Source: an uncultured Pirellula sp.
GTDB taxonomy: Bacteria; Planctomycetota; Planctomycetia; Pirellulales; Pirellulaceae
Length of the DNA: 32,081 nt
Reading direction: 5' to 3'
Assembly (NCBI GenBank): GCA_903820735.1
Contig: CAIJIZ010000674.1
Coordinates: 1-32,081 of the forward strand
Shown: positions 8,678 to 15,738 of the stretch, in pieces
How positions within the stretch are numbered: the first letter of the stretch is position 1
How the letters are laid out: the number at the start of each line of letters is the position of its first letter
Program-made: the position numbers and the translations under genes
Notes under the pieces: generated by a model
What the model was told of the DNA's origin: nothing
Databases searched by the model: none
The model's input: only the letters and a program-made list of their open reading frames with translations

Positions 8678-8890
8678 CTACGAGCTACATTTCCGGGAGC
8701 CAAAGGTTTGTACATTGACTCTATGCAATCGGTCAGCGGAAAGTCGCGAAATCAAATCCGTTTGATTCGCGAAATCCCTCGATCCTTGTCCACACCGAAT
8801 TACCACCGAGCACTCAAACCTAAGTTTGAAACACCCGCCGACAATCTCGTCATCAGAAGGGGGCACATCCATGTGCCAACTTCTGATACC
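8567..8890 (-). ncRNA. Candidate structured RNA region (hairpin cluster), competing with a small ORF
   Basis: Several strong hairpins lie close together. ATCAGAAG/CTTCTGAT (8852-8859/8880-8887) encloses a 2x2 internal loop, then GGCACA/TGTGCC with a 4-nt loop. TCAAAC/GTTTGA (8814-8829) has a 4-nt loop. An arm of about 12 bp at 8744-8772 (TCGCGA-TCAAA type, one bulge) also has a 4-nt loop. A perfect 10-bp stem (8639-8648/8692-8701) follows. On the minus strand the last stem runs into eight Ts, which makes that strand the likely transcript. The inner nested repeat at 8567-8624 lies beyond this T-run and may be separate. I do not recognise 6S RNA, RNase P RNA, tmRNA, SRP RNA or a known riboswitch. 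A minus-strand ORF overlaps most of it, so this may instead be coding sequence with a terminator. Confidence 0.35.
8631..8701 (-). terminator. Terminator-like hairpin with T8 tract on the minus strand
   Basis: Read on the minus strand, GGCTCCCGGA pairs perfectly with TCCGGGAGCC and is followed by eight consecutive Ts (A8 at 8631-8638 on the plus strand). The 43-nt loop is long for a simple terminator and contains its own small GTCCC/GGGAC-type arm, so it may be the 3' end of a structured RNA. It ends transcription coming from about 8.7-9.1 kb. Confidence 0.6.
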
Positions 8891-8959
8891 GTCCAGCTTG
8901 GGAAGCGAGACTCGAACCTGCTGACCTTGCAAAATCGATTTTCCAAAGAGCATGACCAT
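8678..8959 (-). CDS. Small hypothetical protein (weakly supported)
   Basis: From ATG 8959 this gives about 93 residues beginning MVMLFGKSILQG; the frame stays open upstream to 9094. Codon choice (TCG, CGA, TTG, GTC) resembles the neighbouring genes. GQQVRVSLPKLDG and VGGCFKLRFE loosely recall the beta strands of PilZ-like domains, but the RxxxR and D/NxSxxG motifs are not evident, so I do not name a family. In favour: the minus-strand terminator begins at its stop codon. Against: the reading crosses several strong hairpins, other frames in the region are also open, and no good Shine-Dalgarno spacing is seen. Confidence 0.28.
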   Translation of the reverse strand: MVMLFGKSILQGQQVRVSLPKLDGIRSWHMDVPPSDDEIVGGCFKLRFECSVVIRCGQGSRDFANQTDLISRLSADRLHRVNVQTFGSRKCSS

Positions 8960-9094
8960 CGATCGTGGGCGATCCTTCGCCTCGCCGTTCGACGACGGGG
9001 CAAAGGTTAAAAAAAACCGATGCCCCAGGTCAACATCGATTTGTAGGAATTTCCATTTTTCAACAATCCTTTGTATGCCACTTTGTAAAAACAA

Positions 9095-9717
9095 TCACCA
9101 CATCTCCGCAACCTGCCACTTTTGCTTCGCCCAAAGTGAGATTGCTATCATTTCAAACTGAGACTTCGGCAGTTTTTTTCAGCCTTTGCAAAGCGAAGAA
9201 TTCATTGCGACGCCTCGCTGATCATTCTGCTAGAGGCTGGAATGGGAAATTGGGGCATATACATCGACATCCATTTGGTAAACTAGCGAGCTTGCATCGG
9301 TCCTGAGGTTTTGGGTATAAGCCATCTCGACAGGATCGGAGTCGAATTCCGGGACTTGCTCGAGTTGACATTCGTTTTGGTACGCTGATTGCAACTTGGG
9401 TACGTTCGATGCGAAACGAAACGGGTACCGCATGCCACAACGTGCAAACACCCGCAACACCCGCATCATCGGTATAAACGGTAGGAGACCAAATTCGTTG
9501 AATTGTTGTAGAGATGTGACCGATGCAACGAGACGCTCGCGAAATGCGTTGTCTCTTTGCAAAGTCGCCCTGACCCAAAAGGCCTGGCCTGTACGGATGG
9601 TCTCTCTCTGCGACATGGACTGCGAAGAATGAATGGTGGATTTTTTCAGCTCCGCTGAACCACCCGCGAGTTTTTTAGCAGTCCAACCAACGAAGTATTT
9701 CACGGGAGATCTTGAAG
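9095..9717. other. Stretch of 600 bp with no confident gene
   Basis: It lies between the hairpin cluster and flgM and presumably includes the flgM promoter. A short stem AAACTG/CAGTTT with seven Ts (9155-9179, plus strand) could be a weak terminator. A 9-bp tandem duplication (acacccgca twice) is at about 9448-9465. A minus-strand frame of about 127 codons starting MSQRETIRTG is open across 9230-9620 but matches nothing I know and has no ribosome-binding site, so it is not called. Confidence 0.5.
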
Positions 9718-10008
9718 ATGCATATTTCGAATCAGTTTTCAGTGTCCGGAGTAGATGCAGTTCGCTCAACAGCAAAGGCTGCCGCACCAGCGGATACACA
9801 AGCCGCTGCCTCAACCGGATCGATCCAAGAACCTGTTGATCAACTCGAGCTTTCCGCAGAAGCTCTCGAAGTATCGCAAGCTTCTATCAGCGGATCGTTC
9901 CGAGCCGATAAAGTCGCTCAAATGCGCGAAGCAATCGCTTCCGGAAAATACGACACCGATGAGATGCTCGAAAAAGCCTTCGACCGAATGCTTGATCGAT
10001 ATCTGTAA
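9718..10008 (+). CDS. flgM: FlgM-like anti-sigma-28 factor
   Basis: A 96-residue protein with a low-complexity Ala/Thr/Gln N-terminal half and a helical C-terminus: FRADKVAQMREAIASGKYDTDEML followed by a short terminal helix. The R-x-D-K-V-x-x-M-R-x-A-I-x-x-G-x-Y pattern is the FlgM signature, which binds FliA (sigma-28) and holds back late flagellar genes until FlgM is exported. The ORF-track start at 9712 is a TTG two codons upstream. ATG 9718 has GGGAG nine bases before it and is preferred. No flagellar structural gene is in the window. The stop codon sits inside a 13-bp tandem duplication. Confidence 0.8.
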   Translation: MHISNQFSVSGVDAVRSTAKAAAPADTQAAASTGSIQEPVDQLELSAEALEVSQASISGSFRADKVAQMREAIASGKYDTDEMLEKAFDRMLDRYL

Positions 10009-10026
10009 TCTGGATCTGTAATCTTG
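10001..10026. repeat. 13-bp tandem duplication spanning the flgM stop codon
   Basis: atctgtaatctgg is followed by atctgtaatcttg (12 of 13 identical). The TAA stop of flgM is at 10006-10008 inside the first copy. Confidence 0.8.
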
Positions 10027-10038
10027 AAGAAGTCACAG

Positions 10039-10058
10039 ATCCCGACTTGAATCGGGAT
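10039..10058. terminator. Hairpin between convergent flgM and copper ATPase genes
   Basis: ATCCCGA pairs with TCGGGAT around the 6-nt loop cttgaa, and two more small inverted repeats follow before 10116 (GCAGAT..ATCTGC and GCATT..AATGC). There is no T-tract, so it is at best a weak bidirectional terminator. Confidence 0.35.
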
Positions 10059-10116
10059 ACTTGATGACGCAGATATTCAGATCGAATCTGCAAACAGACG
10101 CATTCCGAATGCTTCA

Positions 10117-12507
10117 TCAATTCGGAAACATCGTATAGCTCCTAAGTCGTAAGGCATTGCCTACGACTAGGATGCTCGAGAAACTCATTGCTAACGCTGC
10201 CATTACCGGTGTAAACGTCCAATCGGTCCAAGGTGAAAGCCACCCGGCCGCGAGCGGCAGAAGCACCAGGTTGTAGATAAAAGCCCAAAACAGATTTTGG
10301 TAAATGTTTCGCATCACCGCGCGAGATAAACCAATCGCTTCCGGAATCCGTTTGGGTTGACCTGTCGTCAGCACCACATCTGCCGTACTCATCGCTACTT
10401 CAGTTCCACCCCCCATCGCGATCCCTACATCTGCATTCGCCAAAGCTGGGGCATCATTGATCCCGTCCCCAACAAATGCCACTCGCTGCTTGAGCTGACG
10501 AAGCTCCTGCACTCTTCGTGCTTTGTCCTGGGGTAATTGCCCTCCGGTGAATCGATCAATCCCCAGGGCTTTCGCCACTTGGGCTACCGCTCCTGGATGG
10601 TCGCCAGAAAGTAATTCCGTTGTGATGCCGAAGGTCTTCAGAAGTTCTATCGCCTGCGGCCCATCGTCTTTCAATGGGTCGTCTACTCCGAAGACACCTG
10701 TAAGGGCATTGCCAACAGCAAGCCAACTTAGGCTCATACCCTGCTCGCCTAGCTTAAGATCAAGTCGATCCGATTCATCGTTTGTAATCCCGAGTTGTTT
10801 CATCCAACTGTAAGAACCCAGCGAGATCCTCCTTCCATCGCTCAGTCGAACTTGAACTCCACGACCGGGAACAGCCTTGCTCTCCATCAGTATCCCCTTG
10901 GCTCGCACCCCCTGAGTTCCTTCTCGTATAGCTAGTGCCACCGGATGATCGGAACTTCGTGAAGCGATAGAACCGAGACTATAAAGATCATCGAGAGAGT
11001 GTGAATTCCCAGAACTGGGGAGAACCCAAGCGCCACGAAACGTGGGCTTACCTTTCGTTAGCGTCCCCGTCTTATCCAAGACCACACTTTGGATAGACGC
11101 AAGCTTTTGAATTGCTTCTTGGGAACGAAATAAAATCCCCAGCTCAGCGCCGCGCCCCGAACCTACCATCATGCTCATCGGGGTCGCAAGCCCCAATGCG
11201 CACGGGCAAGCGACGACAAGAACAGCGACCGAATGAATCAACGCATTGCTAAGTTTATTCTCGCTGCTAAAAGTCCACCATCCGATTGCGGTAAGTAACG
11301 CAAGTACGACAACCGCTGGTGCAAAATAACGAATTATCTGATCGAGCAAACTTTGAATCGGTGGTTTGTTTGACTGCGCTTCAGCCACCATGTGGGTGAT
11401 TCGCGCAAGAAACGTCTGCGATCCAGTTGCCGTAACTTGAATCACTAGTCGACCATTTCCGTTGATCGTCCCTCCAATCACGCAATCACCTACTCCCTTT
11501 TCTTTCGGGATTGGCTCACCGGTAATCATGCTTTCTTCAAGAAAACTATTCCCCGATTCGATAAGCCCATCGATGGGAACCGAAGCTCCGGCGAGGATCT
11601 CTACTCGATCGCCAACCTTCAATTCCGATACCGGAACCTGCCGCGATTGCGGTTGATCACCAGCACCCGTAAGGAGCCACGCGGTGGCAGGCTGAAGCTT
11701 GCTCATCGACAAGATCGCGTCCTTCGTGAACTTCTTTGAACGCGCTTCAAGATACTTACCAAGTAATACCAAACAGATAACCACCGCCGATGACTCGAAC
11801 ATCACATGCAGCGGTACAGATCCATGTCGATCGCTAGCCCCCAATGCATTTGGGAAAAAAGTGATAAGGGTACTAAACAAGTATGCAGCGGAGGTCCCTA
11901 AAGCGACCAAGACATTCATGTCGGGTGACCAAGCTTTTAAGCTGTAGTACGCATTGCGATAAAAACGCCACCCCGGACCAAACTGGACCGGTGTGGCCAA
12001 TGCCCACAATAAAAAATTCCAGCTCTTCATGCTCATGAATTGCATGAGCCAATCCATCCAAGGTGGATACAACATCGGCCCCATCGAGAGCGCAAAAATA
12101 GGAAGCGCAAACATCAACGATATCAACCAATCCCGCCAGAGCTTTTGCGTTTGATCGAGAGTGGATTCTTGGGACACATCCGCGGCGGCAAAACCTACTT
12201 GCTGTGTTGAGACTTTCTCCCCTGGCCCGGGGATGACGCGTTGAGTTTCATAACCCGACTCCGAGATCGCTTCGATGACCTGACCGGAAACTTGTTTCGC
12301 GATATCAAGATCCGACGGGTCGACCTCGATGCTCGCCCGTTCGGTGGCCAGATTCACGCTGACCCTTCGCACGCCGGGAACTTTCGCCACCGCCCTTTCG
12401 ACCCGTCCAACGCACGCCGCGCAGGTCATACCACGAACCTCAAATTCAATTCGTAAGTTCTGGCTTGATTGTGTCTCGGAACCGGCTTTTTCGTTGCTGC
12501 TTGCCAT
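10117..12507 (-). CDS. copA: Copper-translocating P1B-type ATPase
   Basis: A full-length P1B-1 heavy-metal ATPase, about 796 aa from the chosen ATG. It has one N-terminal HMA domain with the Cu(I) motif GMTCAAC (about residues 26-32). The transmembrane segments include the ion-binding VACPCALGLATP (about 432). The phosphorylation site DKTGTLTKG is near 477, SSDHPVALAI corresponds to the SE/HP motif of the nucleotide domain, and GDGINDAPALANADVGIAMG is the hinge motif. CPC plus GMTCAAC indicate Cu(I) export across the inner membrane. An upstream ATG (12567) also exists, with AGGAGG only two bases before it. The family-like N-terminus MASSNEK at 12507 looks more natural, so the start is uncertain. 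No copper chaperone or CueR/CopY-type regulator is adjacent. Confidence 0.95.
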   Translation of the reverse strand: MASSNEKAGSETQSSQNLRIEFEVRGMTCAACVGRVERAVAKVPGVRRVSVNLATERASIEVDPSDLDIAKQVSGQVIEAISESGYETQRVIPGPGEKVSTQQVGFAAADVSQESTLDQTQKLWRDWLISLMFALPIFALSMGPMLYPPWMDWLMQFMSMKSWNFLLWALATPVQFGPGWRFYRNAYYSLKAWSPDMNVLVALGTSAAYLFSTLITFFPNALGASDRHGSVPLHVMFESSAVVICLVLLGKYLEARSKKFTKDAILSMSKLQPATAWLLTGAGDQPQSRQVPVSELKVGDRVEILAGASVPIDGLIESGNSFLEESMITGEPIPKEKGVGDCVIGGTINGNGRLVIQVTATGSQTFLARITHMVAEAQSNKPPIQSLLDQIIRYFAPAVVVLALLTAIGWWTFSSENKLSNALIHSVAVLVVACPCALGLATPMSMMVGSGRGAELGILFRSQEAIQKLASIQSVVLDKTGTLTKGKPTFRGAWVLPSSGNSHSLDDLYSLGSIASRSSDHPVALAIREGTQGVRAKGILMESKAVPGRGVQVRLSDGRRISLGSYSWMKQLGITNDESDRLDLKLGEQGMSLSWLAVGNALTGVFGVDDPLKDDGPQAIELLKTFGITTELLSGDHPGAVAQVAKALGIDRFTGGQLPQDKARRVQELRQLKQRVAFVGDGINDAPALANADVGIAMGGGTEVAMSTADVVLTTGQPKRIPEAIGLSRAVMRNIYQNLFWAFIYNLVLLPLAAGWLSPWTDWTFTPVMAALAMSFSSILVVGNALRLRSYTMFPN

Positions 12508-12628
12508 GCAAACTACTATCTTCCTCGTAAGGTTGTGAGACCATTTTCTCGCTTCAAGACCTTGCATCCCCTCCTACACTGGCATAGTCTCAAGGCATTC
12601 TATACTTTCGCAACAGAGGAACCAATCG

Positions 12629-14368
12629 ATGACTCGTCTAATCACTCCTTGGATGACCCCAAACCGGCAATCTCCAAAAAGTGCTTTTGCCATCCGTAGC
12701 CTTCTGCCTATCCTCTGTGCGGGGAGCGTTTTCGCTACACTCGGTTCCAGCTCGGTCTGCGGCCAAGTTATCTCCGACGCGCAAGGAAAGATTCGAGAAT
12801 CAACGCTTCGCGGACACATCCGATACTTGGCAGACGATCTACTCGAAGGTCGTGGGCCTGGAAGCGCTGGAGATGCAATGACTCAATTGTATCTGGAAAC
12901 ACATTTTCAAGCCCAGGGTCTGGAGGTAGTGCCCGCTATCGGCTCCTACCGCCAAGTCTTTCCGATGCTCGGACTCTCCAGCGATCCAGAAAAGACCTGG
13001 ACTTTACATGGAAAAAATGGCAACGAGAAGGAGTTCAAGTACTTCGACGATTTCATCGCTGTAGCTGGCAAGTCCGACGAAAAAATCGAATTGAAGGATG
13101 CTGAACTGGTATTCGTTGGTTACGGTATCGAAGCACCTGAATTTCGATGGGATGACTTCAAAGGGGTTGATCTTCAAGGAAAAATCTTGGTGATGATGAA
13201 CAACGATCCGGAGGATGATCCCGAACTATTCGGAGGTTCTCGCCGGCTATATTACGGTCGATGGGACTACAAGTACGAGAGCGCAGCGCGACAAGGTGCT
13301 GCGGGTGCCATCATTATCCATACCGATGCATCCGCCGGCTATCCATTCTCTGTGATCCAAACTTCCTGGACAGGCGAGGAATTCGAACTTAAAGATTCCG
13401 CCGGACCACGGCTCGATATGAAAGCTTGGCTCATAGAATCGGCAACCCGCGAACTGATCGCATTGGCAGGTTTGAATCTAGACACACTGCGCGCTCAAGC
13501 AAACCGAAGAGACTTTAAACCTGTTCCCTTGGGAATCAGCCTCTCTACACAGATCGAATGTTCGGCAAGAGAACGGATCACAGCAAACGTCCTAGGAGTC
13601 CTTCCAGGCTCCGATCCAAAGCTTGCTCAAGAATACGTTGTGTTCATGGCACATCATGATCACATCGGCTTGGCCGCTGATCGCGACGAGCGCGGCGATA
13701 ACATCTACAATGGCGCAATCGACAATGCATCGGGAACCGCAGCCCTTCTTACTATTCTTCAAGCGATTACCTCATCGGGTTACCAACCCAAGCGTTCCAT
13801 CTTGTTCGCTGCCGTAGGTGCGGAGGAGCAAGGACTCTTAGGGTCGAGATATCTAGCGGAACATCCTCCGATTCCAAATGGAAAGCTCTCAGCCTTGATC
13901 AACATTGACGGGATCAATTTCCTCGGTCCTACACACGATGTCCAAGTCATCGGACTGGGCAAAAGCACCATGGATCAACTCGTGCAAAGCGCAGCGACAA
14001 AACAGGGCAGGGTGGTTGTCGGCGATCTCGAACCAAGCAAAGGATATTACTACCGCTCCGATCAGTTCTCGCTTGCTAAAGTCGGGGTTCCAGCCGTGTA
14101 TCTCCACAGCGGACACGCCGTCCGAAATCAACCTGAAGGCTGGGGTAAAAGCCAATTGCAAAAGTGGACGGATAAACATTATCATCAACGATCCGATGAA
14201 TACGACCCAGCTTGGGATCTCTCAGGAGCCGTTGAGGATTTGCAACTTCTCACAGAAGTTGGCTTAGTAGCTGCCGACGCACCAACGATGCAGTCGTGGA
14301 AACCAGGGGATGAATTTGAACTCGCGCGAAAACAAGCGATCGATCAATCGCAAAAAGAAAATCCATAG
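12629..14368 (+). CDS. Exported M28-family zinc aminopeptidase with PA domain
   Basis: A 579-aa secreted peptidase. A long n-region and hydrophobic stretch (SLLPILCAGSVFATLGSSS) form the signal peptide. After LADDLLEGRGPGS, the usual opening of this family, a protease-associated (PA) insertion spans roughly 150-270 and includes ARQGAAGAIIIHTD. The di-zinc site follows: AHHDHIG (about 340), GAIDNASGTAALL, GAEEQGLLGS with the catalytic Glu pair, INIDGINFLG (about 426) and the late His in YHQRSDEY (about 519). It should remove N-terminal residues from peptides outside the cytoplasm. agagga lies eight bases before the ATG. The next gene, an exported asparaginase-type enzyme, starts 84 bases on in the same direction, so the two may be co-transcribed. 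Confidence 0.92.
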   Translation: MTRLITPWMTPNRQSPKSAFAIRSLLPILCAGSVFATLGSSSVCGQVISDAQGKIRESTLRGHIRYLADDLLEGRGPGSAGDAMTQLYLETHFQAQGLEVVPAIGSYRQVFPMLGLSSDPEKTWTLHGKNGNEKEFKYFDDFIAVAGKSDEKIELKDAELVFVGYGIEAPEFRWDDFKGVDLQGKILVMMNNDPEDDPELFGGSRRLYYGRWDYKYESAARQGAAGAIIIHTDASAGYPFSVIQTSWTGEEFELKDSAGPRLDMKAWLIESATRELIALAGLNLDTLRAQANRRDFKPVPLGISLSTQIECSARERITANVLGVLPGSDPKLAQEYVVFMAHHDHIGLAADRDERGDNIYNGAIDNASGTAALLTILQAITSSGYQPKRSILFAAVGAEEQGLLGSRYLAEHPPIPNGKLSALINIDGINFLGPTHDVQVIGLGKSTMDQLVQSAATKQGRVVVGDLEPSKGYYYRSDQFSLAKVGVPAVYLHSGHAVRNQPEGWGKSQLQKWTDKHYHQRSDEYDPAWDLSGAVEDLQLLTEVGLVAADAPTMQSWKPGDEFELARKQAIDQSQKENP

Positions 14369-14390
14369 TTCAACACATTTTCGACGAGTG

Positions 14391-14439
14391 TCAGCACAAC
14401 CTAAAACCAGCACAAGCTAGAGCCAGCACAACCTAGAGG
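14391..14439. repeat. 16-bp tandem repeat, three imperfect copies, between the two peptidase genes
   Basis: Three consecutive 16-bp units begin with cagcacaa: cagcacaacctaaaac, cagcacaagctagagc and cagcacaacctagagg. They fill most of the gap between the M28 stop and the next gene, and the last copy supplies the agaggt ribosome-binding sequence of the asparaginase gene. Confidence 0.85.
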
Positions 14440-14452
14440 TAAAGGTACACAT

Positions 14453-15583
14453 ATGGCGATCCTAAAAATCTTTAGCTTCCTTCTGAGTGCGATCGCGATA
14501 ACCGCACCCTTCTCAGGGTGCCAGCCATCAACTTCGAACAATGAACTCAATTCAAAACCAAAAGAAACAACTGTGAACTCCACCAACTCGCATACGAAAC
14601 TTGTTTCAACCTCCTCAAAACCACGCTGGAGCATTGCTATCCACGGTGGAGCCGGCGGTGACCTCGACCGATGGAGCCCTCAGCAGCGTCAAGCTCGAAT
14701 CGACGGTCTGCAACGCGCCCTGAGTAAAGGAAAGTCGATGCTCAGCAATTCAGCCAATGCGATCGATGTTGCAGAAGCCGTCGTGCGAGTGCTTGAAGAT
14801 GATCCAAATTTCAACGCAGGACGCGGAGCTGTCCTGAATGAAATTGGGGAATACTCCCTCGATGCAAGCTTGATGGACGGCTCGGACCTCTCGTGCGGAG
14901 CGGTCGCAAACATTCGCAAATCCAAAAACCCTATCTCGCTCGCTCGCGCTGTTCGAGATAAAACTCCACACGTGTTCTTGGTGGGCGACGAAGCTGACGC
15001 ATTTGGAATAGAAGCCGCTTTACCTACAGAAACAGCAGATTACTTCAAAACCCAAGAGCAAATCGATAGCTGGAACGAATGGCGTAAACGTCAAGACGCA
15101 AAGAAAAACACCACTTCAAGAAACGATCATAACAAACCAGAAGACCGTTTGTTCTACCTCGGAACGGTCGGCTGCGTTGTGATGGATGATCAAGGCGCGT
15201 TAGCGGCCGCTACCAGCACCGGAGGACTACTCGGCAAGAAATACGGGAGGATCGGGGATACTCCTATCATCGGTGCCGGAACCTACGCGAATAACAAGAC
15301 ATGTGCCGTAAGCTGCACTGGCATCGGTGAACTTTTCATCCGAAATCATATCGCATCAGCCGTTTCTTCCCGACTGGAATTTCTAAATGAATCACTTGAG
15401 CAAGCCTCTCGCTATGCGATTGAGAAGACTCTACCAGTCGACTCCGGTGGACTGATTGCAGTCGATGCCCAAGGAAACATCGAGACGATCTATAACACCC
15501 CGATCATGGCGCGCGGGCAAGCTAACAGCGAAGGACTCTATCGTGTGGGCTTGGCCGACTGGGTCGACGGAGAACCTAAATGA
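14453..15583 (+). CDS. Isoaspartyl peptidase / L-asparaginase (Ntn-hydrolase, T2 family), probable lipoprotein
   Basis: A 376-residue plant-type asparaginase/isoaspartyl dipeptidase. The N-terminus ends in the lipobox-like FSGC (Cys near residue 23), followed by a Ser/Asn/Thr-rich linker, so it is probably lipid-anchored outside the cytoplasm. The catalytic domain opens with IAIHGGAGGD. Thr238 in YLGTVGCV is the expected nucleophile freed by autocleavage after Gly, followed by AAATSTGG, GRIGDTPIIGAGTYA and CTGIGELFIR, all conserved in the family. It should cleave beta-aspartyl (isoaspartyl) dipeptides and asparagine. Cytoplasmic IaaA proteins are usually about 320 aa; the extra length here is the lipoprotein leader and linker. 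It pairs logically with the M28 peptidase upstream for use of exported or extracellular peptides. Confidence 0.92.
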   Translation: MAILKIFSFLLSAIAITAPFSGCQPSTSNNELNSKPKETTVNSTNSHTKLVSTSSKPRWSIAIHGGAGGDLDRWSPQQRQARIDGLQRALSKGKSMLSNSANAIDVAEAVVRVLEDDPNFNAGRGAVLNEIGEYSLDASLMDGSDLSCGAVANIRKSKNPISLARAVRDKTPHVFLVGDEADAFGIEAALPTETADYFKTQEQIDSWNEWRKRQDAKKNTTSRNDHNKPEDRLFYLGTVGCVVMDDQGALAAATSTGGLLGKKYGRIGDTPIIGAGTYANNKTCAVSCTGIGELFIRNHIASAVSSRLEFLNESLEQASRYAIEKTLPVDSGGLIAVDAQGNIETIYNTPIMARGQANSEGLYRVGLADWVDGEPK

Positions 15584-15738
15584 TTGGCTGGTAATGCGCA
15601 CGCTCCTCCTGGTTCGATGCGAAGCCCCAGCAAAATCCCTGCAAAGCCCCACAGCCAAAAAGATCGCTCTAGCGAACCTCACAGCCAGCTAGTTGTCATG
15701 GTTGCACGAAAGCCGGCTTAAGGAACGCGCATTAGCGG

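Noticed and set aside
8890-8925. tRNA-like TTCGAGT on the minus strand
   Set aside because: The flanking bases cannot form the 5-bp T-stem and no acceptor or anticodon arm is found.
8708-9010. Plus-strand 100-codon ORF in the hairpin region
   Set aside because: It runs against the strand indicated by the T8 terminator, has no ribosome-binding site or motif, and overlaps the stems.
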